Positions 1 to 13,300 are shown, counted from the stretch's first letter. The stretch: DNA of 16,841 bases from Willaertia magna (GCA_902984215.1 CADWAF010000894.1:1-16841); one strand, 5' to 3'. The notes: a model not told the origin generated them from the sequence alone. Numbers and translations are program-made.

Positions 1-891
1 CTTCATAAAAGGAGTTGTAAATGTACCAGTTTCAATCTTTTCAATCATTCTCTTTTCCGCAATACAACTACTTCCTCTTGTACGATCTTCATTACTCACA
101 GTTCCGGAACCAATGATGGTACCTGCAGTTAAAGATCTTGTTTGACAAACATGTTGAATTAAATCATAGAAAGAGAAGAACATTTCAGGTCCTGCATTTG
201 GATCTCCAAACTTCTTTCCATTCAAATATGAATGTAAATCTAAATGTAATCTACCTTCCTTCCAATATTCTCCTAACTCATCTAATGTAACAGCTAACGG
301 AGAGAAAGCAGTAGAAGGCTTACTAACAAAAAATCCAAATTGTTTAGCTAACTCATTTGGTATTAAATTTCTTAATGAAACATCATTACAAATCATTACT
401 AAACGTATATATTTATAAGCATCTTCTTTCTTTGTACCCATTGGTACATCATCTACAATAACAGCAACCTCTCCTTCAAAATCAATACCAAAATCTTCAC
501 TAAAATGTTCAATAACATCTTTAGGTCCTAAGAATGTACCACTTCCTCCTTGATAGACTAAAGGATCTGTCTTTAAGGTTTCAGGTGGTTCTGAATTTCT
601 TGCTTTACGTACTAATACGATATGATTAATATATGCACTACCATCTATCCATTCATATGCTCTAGGTAATGGTGCGGCGATATCTTCATTATCTAATGGT
701 AATTTAAAGTCATTACTTTTTTCTTTATAGATTTGTTCTAATTGTGGATACTTTTCTTTCCAGTTGTCTAAAAGGTTTTGCATAGTGGTGGCAATGGTTT
801 CTGGAACGTATTCGAAATGTGTTCCTTGGTGATTTACCATGATTAATCTTCCATCTCTTGTGCCGTTTCTTATTGTTGCAAGTTTGACCAT
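1..891 (-). CDS. Fumarylacetoacetate hydrolase family protein, bacterial-type (3' end outside window)
   Basis: The gene reads leftwards from the ATG at 891-889 and stays open for 297 codons to the window edge, so the C-terminus is missing. The N-terminus MVKLATIRNGTRDGRL and a later block with PLPRAYEWIDGSAYINH match, from my memory of the family, the two-domain FAA hydrolases common in bacteria. These run to about 330 residues, so perhaps 30-40 are lost. Likely metal ligands are E139 and E141 in DFEGEVAV and D170 in CNDVSLRN; K191 in SKPSTAFSP fits the catalytic lysine position. The signature TAGTIIGSGTVSN lies at 255-267. Family members hydrolyse C-C bonds in acylpyruvate or fumarylacetoacetate-like substrates with Mg2+ or Ca2+, often in aromatic amino-acid breakdown; the substrate here is unknown. 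No intron, signal peptide or membrane segment is visible. It is divergent from the giant gene. The family call is confident; the exact reaction is not. Confidence 0.93.
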   Translation of the reverse strand, partial: MVKLATIRNGTRDGRLIMVNHQGTHFEYVPETIATTMQNLLDNWKEKYPQLEQIYKEKSNDFKLPLDNEDIAAPLPRAYEWIDGSAYINHIVLVRKARNSEPPETLKTDPLVYQGGSGTFLGPKDVIEHFSEDFGIDFEGEVAVIVDDVPMGTKKEDAYKYIRLVMICNDVSLRNLIPNELAKQFGFFVSKPSTAFSPLAVTLDELGEYWKEGRLHLDLHSYLNGKKFGDPNAGPEMFFSFYDLIQHVCQTRSLTAGTIIGSGTVSNEDRTRGSSCIAEKRMIEKIETGTFTTPFMK

Positions 892-951
892 TTTTTTTGA
901 CGCTTTAAAATGAAATTGAGTTTACAATGTTGAAGTCAGCGTTAAGTCAAA

Positions 952-957
952 TTTATA
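952..957 (-). promoter_or_regulatory. TATA-like box for the FAA hydrolase gene
   Basis: The minus strand reads CTATAAATTTG here, about 60 nt before the ATG at 891. If transcription starts roughly 30 nt downstream, the leader would be about 30 nt. TATA-like words are common in AT-rich DNA, so this is only a candidate. Confidence 0.35.
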
Positions 958-1255
958 GGTATGTATGTAAAAAATCTACAGCACTACCGGTTCGTGAAAA
1001 ACATATTACAAAAACCCTCTATACTATAATTCTTATGTGTAAGAACAAGGATTTTGGACTAAACTATTGACTAAAAATTGGCAAAGATACCTGCAAACTT
1101 TATAAACCTAAAATTGAAACTAAGACTTGGCTTATTCTTGTTGTAAGTAAATTAACGCTAAAAAATGAAATGATGGTGGAGGGTTATTTTTTGGTGGCTT
1201 GCAGAATATTCCGATACTTCTTATCTTGCAAATACTTAAAAATTGTAGTTTGAGC

Positions 1256-1263
1256 TATAAAAG
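1256..1263 (+). promoter_or_regulatory. TATA box for the sacsin-like gene
   Basis: TATAAAAG is a good TATA consensus, ending 44 nt before the ATG at 1308. It sits in a locally GC-richer context (GAGC before, CTGAAGC after). A start site about 30 nt downstream would fall inside the palindrome at 1278-1297 and leave a leader of some 20-25 nt. Confidence 0.5.
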
Positions 1264-1277
1264 CTGAAGCCTACTTT

Positions 1278-1297
1278 AGATTTAGAATTCTAAATCT
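1278..1297. promoter_or_regulatory. Perfect 20-bp palindrome at the probable transcription start
   Basis: The half-site AGATTTAGAA is followed directly by its exact reverse complement TTCTAAATCT, with no spacer and an EcoRI-type GAATTC core. It lies 15 nt after the TATA box and ends 10 nt before the ATG. It could bind a dimeric regulator, or form a hairpin if transcribed. The sequence shows the symmetry; the role is inferred. Confidence 0.5.
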
Positions 1298-1307
1298 CAT
1301 TTCAAAC

Positions 1308-4300
1308 ATGCGAAGGAATGATTTTCGCATGGGTGAAGTGGATGCATCGCTGTCAACAAGAATTTTCATGAAAAAAAAGTTACGAGAGACAATGTTTTTT
1401 AAGATTGACTTGTGTAAAAACATTGCCAACGTAATTAAAGATTATCCAAAAGGTTCCCAAATCATAAGAGAATTGATTCAAAATGCTGATGATGCGAAAG
1501 CAAGCACTGTTAAAATCATTATTGATTATTCCAATCACTCATTGCAAGTTCCTTCCACATTGACAAATGAACAAAATGACTTGATGGAAGATTTTTCTGG
1601 ACCTTCATTGTTCATATACAATGATCAAGAATTTGAAGAAAAAGATTTTGAGTCTATCTTGGGTTACAGTAGAAAAGAAGATGATTTCAGATATACAGGT
1701 AAATTTGGATTGGGTTTTAAAGTAAGTACAAGCACCGGTAATCTTCATCAATGAAATTAATGTTTATTATTGCAATAGGCTACTTATCATTTAACAGATT
1801 TTCCCACTCTTCTTTCAGGATCTTCCGTTTGTTTTTTTGATCCACATCAGAGATACTTTCCTGAAGGTTTGTTGTCGATTATTTATACTATTATTTAATT
1901 TTACTGTTTGGTATTTAAGGAGGTGCAAGAATAATGTTATCTGACTACAACAATAAGGACGGTAATAAGTTTTATTTACATAAATCTTGGTTAAAGCCAT
2001 TTGAAATACTTGGTTGGAATGGTGATGGTGGTTCTTTTAAAGGTACTCTCTTTCGTTTTCCTTTAAGAAGAAATAACAAATCTAGAATATCTTTCCAACA
2101 ATGCACAGTAGAAGAAATTCAAGAGATGATAAACGTAACCTTTAGAAAAGAAGTTGTAGAATCTTTACTTTTTTTAAGACACGTCAATCATTTAGAAGTT
2201 TATGAAAGACGTAACATTGGAGATACCCTCACAAAACTTTTTGCTGTGTCTATATCAGGAAAAGAATATCAAGACAACCAAAATAGAGAATTATTAAACC
2301 AAATATTAGAAGATATTAATACAAATATCAGAGACAATAATCTTGTTTTTGGTGACTTACACTACAACTACAGATTAAATGTTAAGGTGTGTTGCTTTGA
2401 AGAAAATAAGGAAACAAATGAAGAATGGTTAATATGTTGCCGCATGGGAAGTAAAACTGCTGAATTCGCAAAAAGAGTATTGTCTGTTAAAGAAAATATA
2501 TCTTTGTGCAAAATGATACCTTATTGCTCTATTGCAACCATGATTGACCAAAACGGTGTTGGAGTAAAAGGAGAAGGAAAATTATTTTCTTTTCTTCCAT
2601 TACCTATTACTATTCCATTTAGAGTTTTTATTAACAGTTATTTCGAATTAAGTACAAACAGAAGAGCTCTCTTTGTTGGAGATGATTGTGTTGGTATTCA
2701 AAAGGAGAAAGTCGATTGGAATAATTTATTGAAAGAAGACTTAATTCCTAAAACATACTTCGATCTCATTTCAAATTTATTACAAAATGATGCTCATAAA
2801 CTCTCTAAAATGTTACATAGTATTATTCCAACCAATGTTTCTGAATGGAAACTTACCACAGAAAAGATAATTGAACTTTTAGAAGACATTCCTTATATGA
2901 TGACCACCCAAGGTCTTAAAAAACGTAGTGAATGTTATTTGAGAGAACTTTCTGTTCTTCACCATAATGACGATTTAGATTGTATTATTGAGTGTTGTGA
3001 AAAATATGTTCCTGTTATTGATAAAAGATGGGAAGGTATTCAAAAGGTTGTAGAGCAAAGCTTTGAATTTAAAAAGATTAGTCCTTTACTATTAAGGGAT
3101 ATACTTCTTCAACAACCGAATATCATTAACCTTAATAATCTACCCCATATACTTAATTTCTTACTTTCTGAAAATAATTTTTCAATTTTAGACAACCTTT
3201 CAATCCTTTTAACAGAGGGCGGTGATATTGGAAAAATATTATTTAAAAATGGTCAACCTACATTTTTTATTTCAGATGAAAAAACAAACAAGATTTTTGT
3301 GGACACAAGTGTGAATAATTTAATTCTTAAAGCAGAGGTTGGCAAATTGCTTTACAAATCTGTTTCCAAAACTGAATACTCTGTGAATGTTGCTATCATG
3401 TCGTTACAAGAAATAATTTATTTATGGAAATGTTTATCTGTTGAAGAAAGAACCGATTTTCGTTTATTGGCTAATTTGTGGAATGTTTTGTATCAATTCA
3501 AAGAGATGGATGTGGAAGCTGCGATTATCGACATTCCTCTCGTTCCTGTTGTTGGAAACAAGATAGTAACTTTGAGAGAAAAAGTTAAATTAGTAAATAA
3601 TCTTCACAGTACAGAATTTAAAAACGTAGGGTTATTAAAAATTGAAGATTCTTTTTATAATTCAATAGTAGCAGTAATTAATGACTCTTTAGAATTAAAT
3701 TTATCAAAATTTCTTAAATACCTAGCGGAGCAGGATGACTATTTTAAGCAAACTATGTCTGAAACAATTCTTAAATGTATAATTTATTTGGTTAATGAAA
3801 TTACAGAAGACCATATACCAACTATCAAAGAATTGCCAATTTTTAGGATTGGTGAAAATAAGAACAAAATGTCAATAATTGACAAAGAAGTATTTATTTC
3901 AAATTTTGTGGGAGAAACTTGCCTAACAGGAGGCCTTAATTGTCTTAAATGGGAGTCACTGGAAGAACAGATATTACTTGAAAAGTTAAATATAACCAAA
4001 CTTTCAAAATTAGATATTTTACAAAAGTTTTGGTTGCCTGAGCTGGATAAGTTGTTTAGTGAAAAGAGAAATTTAAAAGCTGAAGCAATTATAGAAGAAG
4101 TACTAATTGACATTAATAATATTTGCAAAGACAATAAGAAGGAAAAAGAGAAAATAATCTCTTGTTTAAATAACACTAAATTCGTTCCATGTGGGACTTT
4201 AGAAAGCGAAGAATTTATTAGTTATAATGAACCTAACAAAGTAATTGATAAGACTAATCAATCTCTTTCCAAACTACTCTCCCATGAGCCTTGCTTTTCT

Positions 4301-7300
4301 TTGATAAATATAACTACATTTGAACTTAAAAATGAACTTGAAAAAAACGAATTGAGTAATTTAATTGAGTTAATAATTAAAAATAATGATAAAGAAAAGT
4401 CAAACAATTTATTACAGTATTTAATTTTAAATCCTGTAGCTACTTTCAAGCTTAAACAAACTCTTATTGAAACAAAAGCAGAAAAATGGATATATCTTCC
4501 AAAGTACCACACTTTTTTCAGCGCTGAAGAGGTAAAATCAGGTTTGGTAAAAGATTATGTTGGGTTTATATATCCAATAATTCCCATTGAATTAAGTTCT
4601 GACAATATACTTTTAAAAATTTTTCCTAGTTGGAACAACATTACATTAGAAGATGTTCTTGGCAACTATAACCATTTAATTAATAATCCTTTTGAAAATA
4701 TGGAACACACCTGTCATATCATTTACCAAAAACTTAATGATGACAATTATTTTGACTTAAACAAACTTAAAGAATTTTATTTTTTGATTTCTGGAAAGTT
4801 TATTCACTCTCAATACCTAGTTCAAGAGTTAGACTTTAATTGTTCTCCCTTTTATTTCCCTCTTCCTCTTGAGTATCAACAAAAATATACAAGACTTGCA
4901 TCATTAGTTATGAAAAAGATTGATGACAACAAATTAGTAGAATTAATTGAATCAAATGCTATTGTTAATAGTGATTTGAATTTCAATGATAAATTAAGCA
5001 TTTTGCTTAATATTTTAGGAAAAGTAGATGTAAAAATAATGCTGAGAAAATATGACAATATTTATTTCCCAAACAGAAATGGGGAATTCAAACTTTTAAA
5101 AGATTTAATATTTGTAGACAGAAAAGATCTGGTAGAATTGGTGGATGAGAAAACTCAACTTTCATGTTTTGTAAATGAAAAAGTACCCAATTTATATTGT
5201 GAGGCATTAGGTATTCAATCTTTAACAATTTATTCCATGACCAATTCAACACTAGATTCATTTAATTATGGAGAAGAATTTGGCCAAACTCAAAAATTAA
5301 CAACCTTACTTAAAAATATAATCAGTAGTTATACTTTAGACTACAGCACATTATTCAAAGAATTTTTACAGAACGCAGATGATTGTGGTGCTAGTGATTT
5401 CACAATTGTATTAGATAAAAATACGTACAGCGAAAATAATTTATTCAGTGACAAGTTGTCAAATTTCCAAGGTCCTTCTTTATTAATATTTAATAACCAA
5501 CAATTTACTGACAATGACATAAAAAGTCTTAAAAGCATAGGTAGCAGAAATAAATTCGCAGATTATGACAAAATTGGAAGATACGGTATTGGAATATCAT
5601 GTATGTACAATGTGACAGATTTACCTCAGATTATCACAGGAAACAAGTTTATAGTATTAGACCCTCATTGTAAATATCAACCAGGGAGCTCATCTAAAAA
5701 TCCTGGAAGAATATTTGATTTCACTTCTACAATTATTAGAACCAAATTTTATAGTCACTTAGAACCTTTCGAACATTACTTCAATCTTAAAAGAGATAAG
5801 CCGTTTGATGGTACTATTTTCAGACTTCCTTTGCGAACAGACCTCCAATCTAAGGAAAGTGAAATTCGTTCTGAACCTACCTCAATAGAAGAAATTGAAA
5901 AATTATTGCAACAATTTATTGATGTAGAAAGTATATCGAAATATTTATTGTTTTTAAAGAACGTTGCAAATCTTAAAGTAGTAATAATTGAGGAGGGAAA
6001 AACAAAAAAAGAATTAATATCAGTTTATAAAAAGGATAAGCAAAAAGTTTCTAAGCTATTAAAGAAAATTACCCGTGCAGTTAATGAAGAGGAAGATATT
6101 GATTCTAAAAATGTTTTAAAACATGAGTGCAGTTTTAAAATTTATTCTAATAACGAAGAAAGTAGTGAAAAATGGACAGTTATATCATCATTTGCAGATG
6201 ACAACTTAATCACGTCAATGAAAGAAATACTTAATGACGATGAAAGAATTAAGGAAAAAATTAGACTACTACCATTTTCTCAAGCAGCATTCCTTAAACA
6301 AAAGCGAAACAAAACAAAAGCTCTAACAAACGTTCTTGTTAAGGGAAACGCTTTCTCCTTTTTGCCTTTGCCTATAAATACTGGATTGCCCTTCCACATA
6401 AATGCTTTCTTTGAATTGAGTGATGATAGAACTAATCTGAAAGCTGGTGATGAAATGAAAGAGAAATGGAACACATTCATTAAAACCAAGATACTTCCAA
6501 TATCTATTGCAAAGCTTTTTAGAACTGTAGCAAAAGAAGGACACTTTTCCTACTTTCCTACATGCAAAGAAATTGCTTGGTTTGATGTAATTTCTTGTGC
6601 TTATGCATTATTGAGAGAATATAAGAAACCCATGGTATCATTAAGAGAAAAAAATGATGTGGTTGCTAAACTTGATGAATTAATTTTGGCAAAATCAACG
6701 ACTTATTCTGAAGTTATTGATTTTGTTTCAAGTTGTAACAGATATTATATTTTAGTAGAAGAAGAATATAACTTTTTAAAATTATTGGATGTACCTGAAT
6801 TATCACCACAATTAATTGTTACTATTGTGAAAACTAATAACGATTTTTATAGAAAGTATTCCTATATTAATCGTAGTTATCATACCAAAATAATTGAATA
6901 TTTAATTGATGATATTTGGGAAATAGGTGATATTCCTCTCTTTCCTACCAACAAAAATAGGTTAGTTTCTTTAAATTCAGCAACATCAATATGTATTGAT
7001 AACTCACAAAAAGAATTAATTGGGAACATATTTGAATATATTGATTTTATTGAATCAGAACAACCTATGGTCAGTAAGGCTAAACAATGGGATTTACCTT
7101 CTTTTACTGCAAATCAAATAATAGATATAATTCAAAAGGAATATGGTAATAATGAAAAATTGGTATGGGATAAACAAAAGTTATCTCACAAATATTTAAA
7201 ATCCCTTTTTGAATTTTGTGTTTTAAACAAGATTACTGAGCTAGATTTTCCAGTAATGCCAACTAAATTAGAACAAATATTCTATTTGAAGTCCAATAGC

Positions 7301-10300
7301 TTGCTCTTTTTGGATAGCAATATTGATGAATTTATTGTAAACGTGTTTACTCTATTAGGCTGCCACTTTGTCCATAAAGCTTTTATTAGTGAAGCTAAAA
7401 AACTTGATATTAAAGAATTCCATCTTGGACATTTTTTTGAAAATTTAAACGACGAAGTCATGTCTAAAATAGAACAATTAGAAAACGAAAATAAGGCAAT
7501 TTTATTAAACTATATTGCAAAAAATTATGACAATCAGTACAATGAGGCAATTAAAAATCTTCCTCTTTTCACAGATTTAAATGGTGAATTTTCTGAACTA
7601 AATAATAGAGGATATCTTTCAAGTGATATAGATAAAGGTTTTTTAGAATACTTTAATTTGTCTTCATCATTTATTGACCCGTTGTACCCTCAAATCGAGT
7701 TGTTTTACAAAGAGCTTGGAATTAAAGAATACAGTTTAAGGGATTTTTTATGTGAGTTCTTGTTTAGTAATATTGCTGAACATGGAATAGTTGACAAAGC
7801 ATTATCCAAGTTGATTAATAACTTAATAATTGAACACTCGTTCACATTAAAGAAAGATTTAGAAAAATTAAATGTGTTAAATATTATTGAGGTTGGTGAT
7901 AGTAACTATATTTCAATCAATGAAACAAAAGATCCTAGCAATAACTTTTTACTAAACTTATACTTCAAAGAAAATGTTTTTCCGCTAGAAAAATCATTGC
8001 TTCCTCCCTTAAGAGAGCTTGGAATGGAAACAAGTGTAACACCAAAAATAGTGGTAGACTTAGTCACAAAAAGTTGTAACGATTACAGCAAAGAAGACAA
8101 AATTACATTGTTTGAACACTTAAAAGATTATATTCTTAAAAATGCTAAAGAAATAGTCATTAATTCACAAAAATGGAAAAATGCATTTTTGTCAATTCAA
8201 CATTTACCATGGATATATTGCAATAATAATTTTTATTTACCATCAAAAGTTTTCTGTAAAGATCTAGGTTCTTTAATCGGGTTTATAGCTCCTGTTAGCC
8301 CATTTAAAACAGAAGTTGGAAAAATTATTGGAGTACGTGTTATGTTTACTTTAGAAGAACTGGAGGAACAAATTAAAAAAATTACAAAACAAAATTATTC
8401 AGAAAAGTTTTCATTTAACTTATATTCTTGGATCGATAAGGAAAACCAAAACATTCTTAATTCAATTACAAAAATCCCTTTTGTTTGGAATGGTCACAAA
8501 TTTGTAAAAATTGATCAAGTTTCAAAACATTACAACCAATTTAAACCACTATTATACTGTTTGGAAGACTGTCCAGACCTATTTAAATATGTTTCTGATG
8601 AAAAAAATTCAAACAGTGTTCTTTCCAAAATCATGAAAACAGAATTTGGTGTAAAAGATTTACTACGTATTTTACAACAAAACAAAAATCCTTTGAGTGA
8701 GGAAGAAATCAAAGGTTGCATAGAAATACTCACTGCACTATCTAAAAATACTGAAGTTTTAGGGGAGTTATATATCCCTACTACAGAAAATACCTTACAA
8801 CATTGCAGTAATGTTTACTATGTTGAAAACAGAGAGCAAATGACTACTTTTAAATCTTTATCAAAACAAAAGATTCATCTAACAAATTCAAAATTAACTC
8901 TGGAGTTATGTTCTAAATTAAGATTAAAATCCTTTAGCGACTTGCTAAATGAACATTCAATTGGTTTTGGAGATTTTGGTCAACAAGAAAGTCTTCCTGA
9001 CAGAATTCGTAAATTACTGGAGGAATATCCTTTAAAGGGTAGTGTGGGGTTGGTTTCTGTCTTTTCGGAAATGTTGCAAAATGCCTCTGATGCTGGCTCA
9101 ACAGAGTTTGAAATTATTTTAGATAATGATGTTTATCCCACTGAATCACTATTTGGTAAAAATATGGATAAATTACAAGAAGAGGCAATAGTTTTTAAAC
9201 ACAATAGTTCTTTTTCTAATGAAGATATTTTGAATATCCAAAAGATTTCAACTAATCATAAATTAAGTGACAAAAATAAGATTGGAAGATATGGTATTGG
9301 TTTTAACTCAGTATATGCTATCACTGATTGTCCTTTAATATTTTCAAGTGAAAAATTAATGATATTTGATCCTTTGCTATCTTACGTCCCAAATGCAACT
9401 AAAAGTAAGCCTGGGAGATTATATGATATCAAAGAATACGATGATTTTCTAACAACATTTCCAGATCAGTTTCTACCCTTTAATTATTTTGCTGAAAACT
9501 TAAAAGATTTTACCGGCACAATATGTAGATTGCCTATAAGAAAAGAAACTTCTAATTTAAGTGATAAACTAGGTGTTCATGAGGCAAAAAAATTGTACGA
9601 ATATTTTAAACGAAATATTGATATTTACCTTTTATTTTTACCAAAGATTACAAAAATCAAATTAAAACAAAAGAAGAATAATAGAATTATTGATTGTTTA
9701 ACTGTGAGAAAGGAATTGAAACAAACTGATGACAAAGATGTTTTCAATTTATTCTTTTATTTCAAAGGAGCACAAACTTCAACAAAGACTTATATTATCT
9801 CAAGTCATAAATCAGAGGTTCAGTTCGAACATTCTTTAATATCTGAACGACAAATCCCAACCGCTTCCATAGCCATTAGTGAACTCAATCTCGTAAAGAA
9901 TAACAATCGACAAAATGGGCTCATTTACAACAGTTTACCAACCAACATGGAAACTTACTCGTATTTTCACTTCAACTCTCCTTTTGAGCTTCCACCATCA
10001 AGATCAGGGGTGTTAAGCTATCAAACTAGTAATGATGATACTAGAAAGCTTTGGAACAAATTTTTAGTAAATAATTGCTTTGTTGGAGCACTTGTGAAAT
10101 TATTAACTCATATCAAGGATGCACCAAATTACCCAGATATTGTCATTGACTTTGTCTTTAATTTATTAAAACAAAAAGACAAATTTTTTGATGGATGCTT
10201 TAGCTCTTTAGTAAAGATTTTGTTAGAGAATGACATTTCTATATTCAAGATTAAAGACAAGTTTTACCCAATACATAAGATTTTTGTTTGCCCCAAATAC

Positions 10301-13300
10301 GAGTTAAAATTTGATAAACAGTTAATTGATGATGGTATTCCAATGTTTCTTCTCGATAAAGATCAAATATTAGCCTTGGAAAATTCTGAATTTAAGCACC
10401 TCGGTCTTTCAACCATCGTTGACCATTATGTAAGTGTGCTAAGGGGCAACAATTTAGACAATGTGATAATTGGAAAAAATAATAATACTTTACAATTGTT
10501 TAAGAGTGAAAAATATTTTTTAGCACTTTGGGAATCAATTTACACATCCAAATACCAAGATATAAAAGGCTTCCCAATTCTATTAAAAAACAATAAGCAT
10601 GTAAAAAAGGTTGGACATGAAGCTTTAATACAAATTGTCAATAATTCGTTTGAAAAACTTGCCACTCCAATAGAAAACTTCATAGTAAGTGAAAAGATAA
10701 AATTTCCTGAAGAACTTCCAAATATATTGAAAGATTCTCCTGAAGTTCTTTTAAAGTTTTTCGACAAAATATATCCTATGGATATTGATAATGTAAAACA
10801 CTTTTGGAGATACATGAATTCATTCACAGAAAAGGTACAATTGTTTGATAACTTTTGTCTTATTCCTACAATGTCCAAGAAACTTGTTAAGATTTCTGAA
10901 GGGAAAGAAAATGTGGTTAGGTACACAGAAGTCACAAAAGAGGAAACAGAGATATTGAATTTGTTGAAAATTGAAGTTTTGGACATAGTCCGGTTTGAAC
11001 ATAGTTTTATAAACCTCGTTAGTGAAAATATGTACAACTCAAATGTACTAGCAAAAAGAATTAATTTGATACGTCTACTTTCAGAAGAGAACAAGTTAAT
11101 ATTGTTAAAAGGTGTTAAATGGCAGAAAGAGAAGGAGATAAGAAAATTACCTATTTTCAAATTAATGAACGGTCAATTTATAGCACCAAACAACATGGAA
11201 CTTTATGAGTTGCAAGACTATTATTTGCCTTACAAACTATATTGGTTCAACAACGCTAATATTGTGTCTAATGAAGTAATGAGAATGAGTATCCAATTCA
11301 TCAAAACCTTACCTATTGAAAATTATTTTAACTCAATTGTAAAGAATTATTTCTTTGAATTAAATCCAAATGAGCAATATCAATGGTTCTCCAGGGTCAA
11401 CTCTCAAGCATTTACAGAGGTACCTTTTGTAAAAACGAAGAATGGATTATTTAAAAAACCAAAGACACTATGCAACCCAACCCACAATTTGCTGAAGAAT
11501 GTTGTAAAAGACAAAAAGTATGATGAGTATTTCCCTGATTGTTGTGAACAAGATTACTTGAAAATGCTTCTACAATGTGGAATGAAAAATGATAATGTGG
11601 AAATTTTAAAATTTTATTTTACGACTTTTGAAAAAGACAATTTGGTTGAAAAATGGAAAGAATTGGAGCCTTATGTCAATCTTATAGATGAATCCACATT
11701 TAATTACATCAAAGATTTATCTATTTTTCCTGTCTATTACAAGTCTTTAACAATACAAACACCAATGTTTAGAGCAACTTCAATTTCTAAAATTATATTG
11801 GAAAGGTGGGCAGATTTATTACCAGAAGCAAATTACTTAGAACCTATGGTAGCTGAAATTATACTTCCTTTGGTTAAGAAGTATGGAATAGAATTGGATC
11901 CAAATATTGAATTGGTAATTTCCTCTATAGAAACTTGTCTACAAAAATCAACAAACAAAGAAAAGTTATTTACAACTTTTTTGAATTTCATTGCTAGTAG
12001 AGAGAGTTTGGATGAAAAACATTACAAATTGTTGAGTGGATTGAAAGAAAAAGAATGTATCCCTTTATCTGATGAAACACTAGTAAGACCTTGTAAGGTA
12101 TTTACAGATCAAAATTTAGAAAACTTAGCTTTCATTTGGTATAAGTTGCCTAAATATTTGTTAAATAATTTCTCGTGGTATCAAGGTAAGTTTATTTTTT
12201 TCACAAATTATTTATCTTCAAAAGAAATTCTATCTACTATGGGCATTGTAAAATCTCCATCTATCAGTTTCTGTAAAGAACTACTTTTAAGTATTTACGA
12301 AGAAAATAATTGCAGCGATTTATCTTTAAACAAAAAATCTCAAATATTAGCAATTTTAAAATATTTAATTGAGACTCAGAAAGATAAATATTTTAAATTA
12401 GAAAATATACCATTATTATGTAGTAATGGAACTCTTGCCCTACCAACAAATGTTTACTTAGACGATGTTCCTTTTTACGATAAATTAATTGATAAATCAA
12501 ATATTAATCTGTTACACGCTGAATTAAGACGCTTTTCTCATTTATTAGGCGTAAAATCTTTGAGCTCAGTCTTAATAACCAAGAAGGATGACACAGACGA
12601 AAATATTGGGAATATTGAAAGTTTTGACTATGAATTAACTGACAAAATAAGAAGTGAGGAATTTTTCATTTGTGTTAAAAGATTAATGGCCAATGACAAA
12701 AATAATTACAAAAACCAAGACAATGAACAGTTACAAAAGGATTTACAAAAAATCCAAATAATTAAATCCAAGCATATTAAATGTAGATTTTACTTTAAGG
12801 AAGATAATATATCTAAAAGCAGCAACGATTCTGTAAAGTCATATACTGATTTTATAAGCAAAACAATATATGTGTTGGATTCATCACAAAATAACTACTA
12901 TTACATGGTAGCCAAAGAATTACAGGAGAAATTTATCCAAAATGTTTCAGATAAAGCAGCAATTATTGAACTGTTAAAAACAGAAAAACAAAATATGTTA
13001 TCTTTATGTGATGAATTAGGTATTTTGGATTTAACAGAAGTAATGATAAGCAGTGACAGTAAATTAGGTAAAATTTATGAAAAAAACCAAATACTGGAGC
13101 AATTGATATGCCTTAAAGAGGTAAAAAACATTGAAATAATAGTTAATGGAAATTCTTACGTTTACATTATTGAAGGAATTGATAAACTTAAAGTAGGTAA
13201 AATTAAACATTGGAAAGAAGGAAAAGCAGAAATTTTAGTCGAACAAGATAAAATTATAGAAGAAGATTTAATTAATATATTTATTACTGTTAGTGACATG

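Larger units (their letters stand above)
892..1307. promoter_or_regulatory. Divergent intergenic promoter region
   Basis: This 416-bp stretch lies between two head-to-head genes and has no convincing coding frame. It should hold both promoters. It contains a TATA-like box for each direction, a 20-bp palindrome next to the right-hand gene, and two copies of the 8-mer TTAACGCT (938-945 on the minus strand, 1152-1159 on the plus strand), each oriented along the gene it faces. I see no RNA gene in it. The promoter role is inferred from gene arrangement. Confidence 0.6.
1395..5278 (+). repeat. Sacsin protein repeat unit 1 (residues about 30-1287)
   Basis: First long unit. The GHKL head has ELIQNADDAKAS, the motif FIYNDQEF and GKFGLGF, followed by FLPLPITIPFRVFINSYFELS and a long helical body. 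It keeps an Asp in the YND motif and is the only unit interrupted by introns. The end is set only by where unit 2 begins. Confidence 0.75.

Noticed and set aside
1165..1260. Short frame beginning MMVEGYFLVACRIF as a missing first exon of the BART gene
   Set aside because: It shares no convincing pattern with the BART N-terminus, closes after 27 codons, and would require splicing across the whole giant gene.
10540..11160. 206-codon minus-strand ORF inside the giant gene
   Set aside because: It is the antisense shadow of an AT-rich coding frame, rich in Phe/Ser/Leu with no recognisable domain, while the plus strand is clearly coding.
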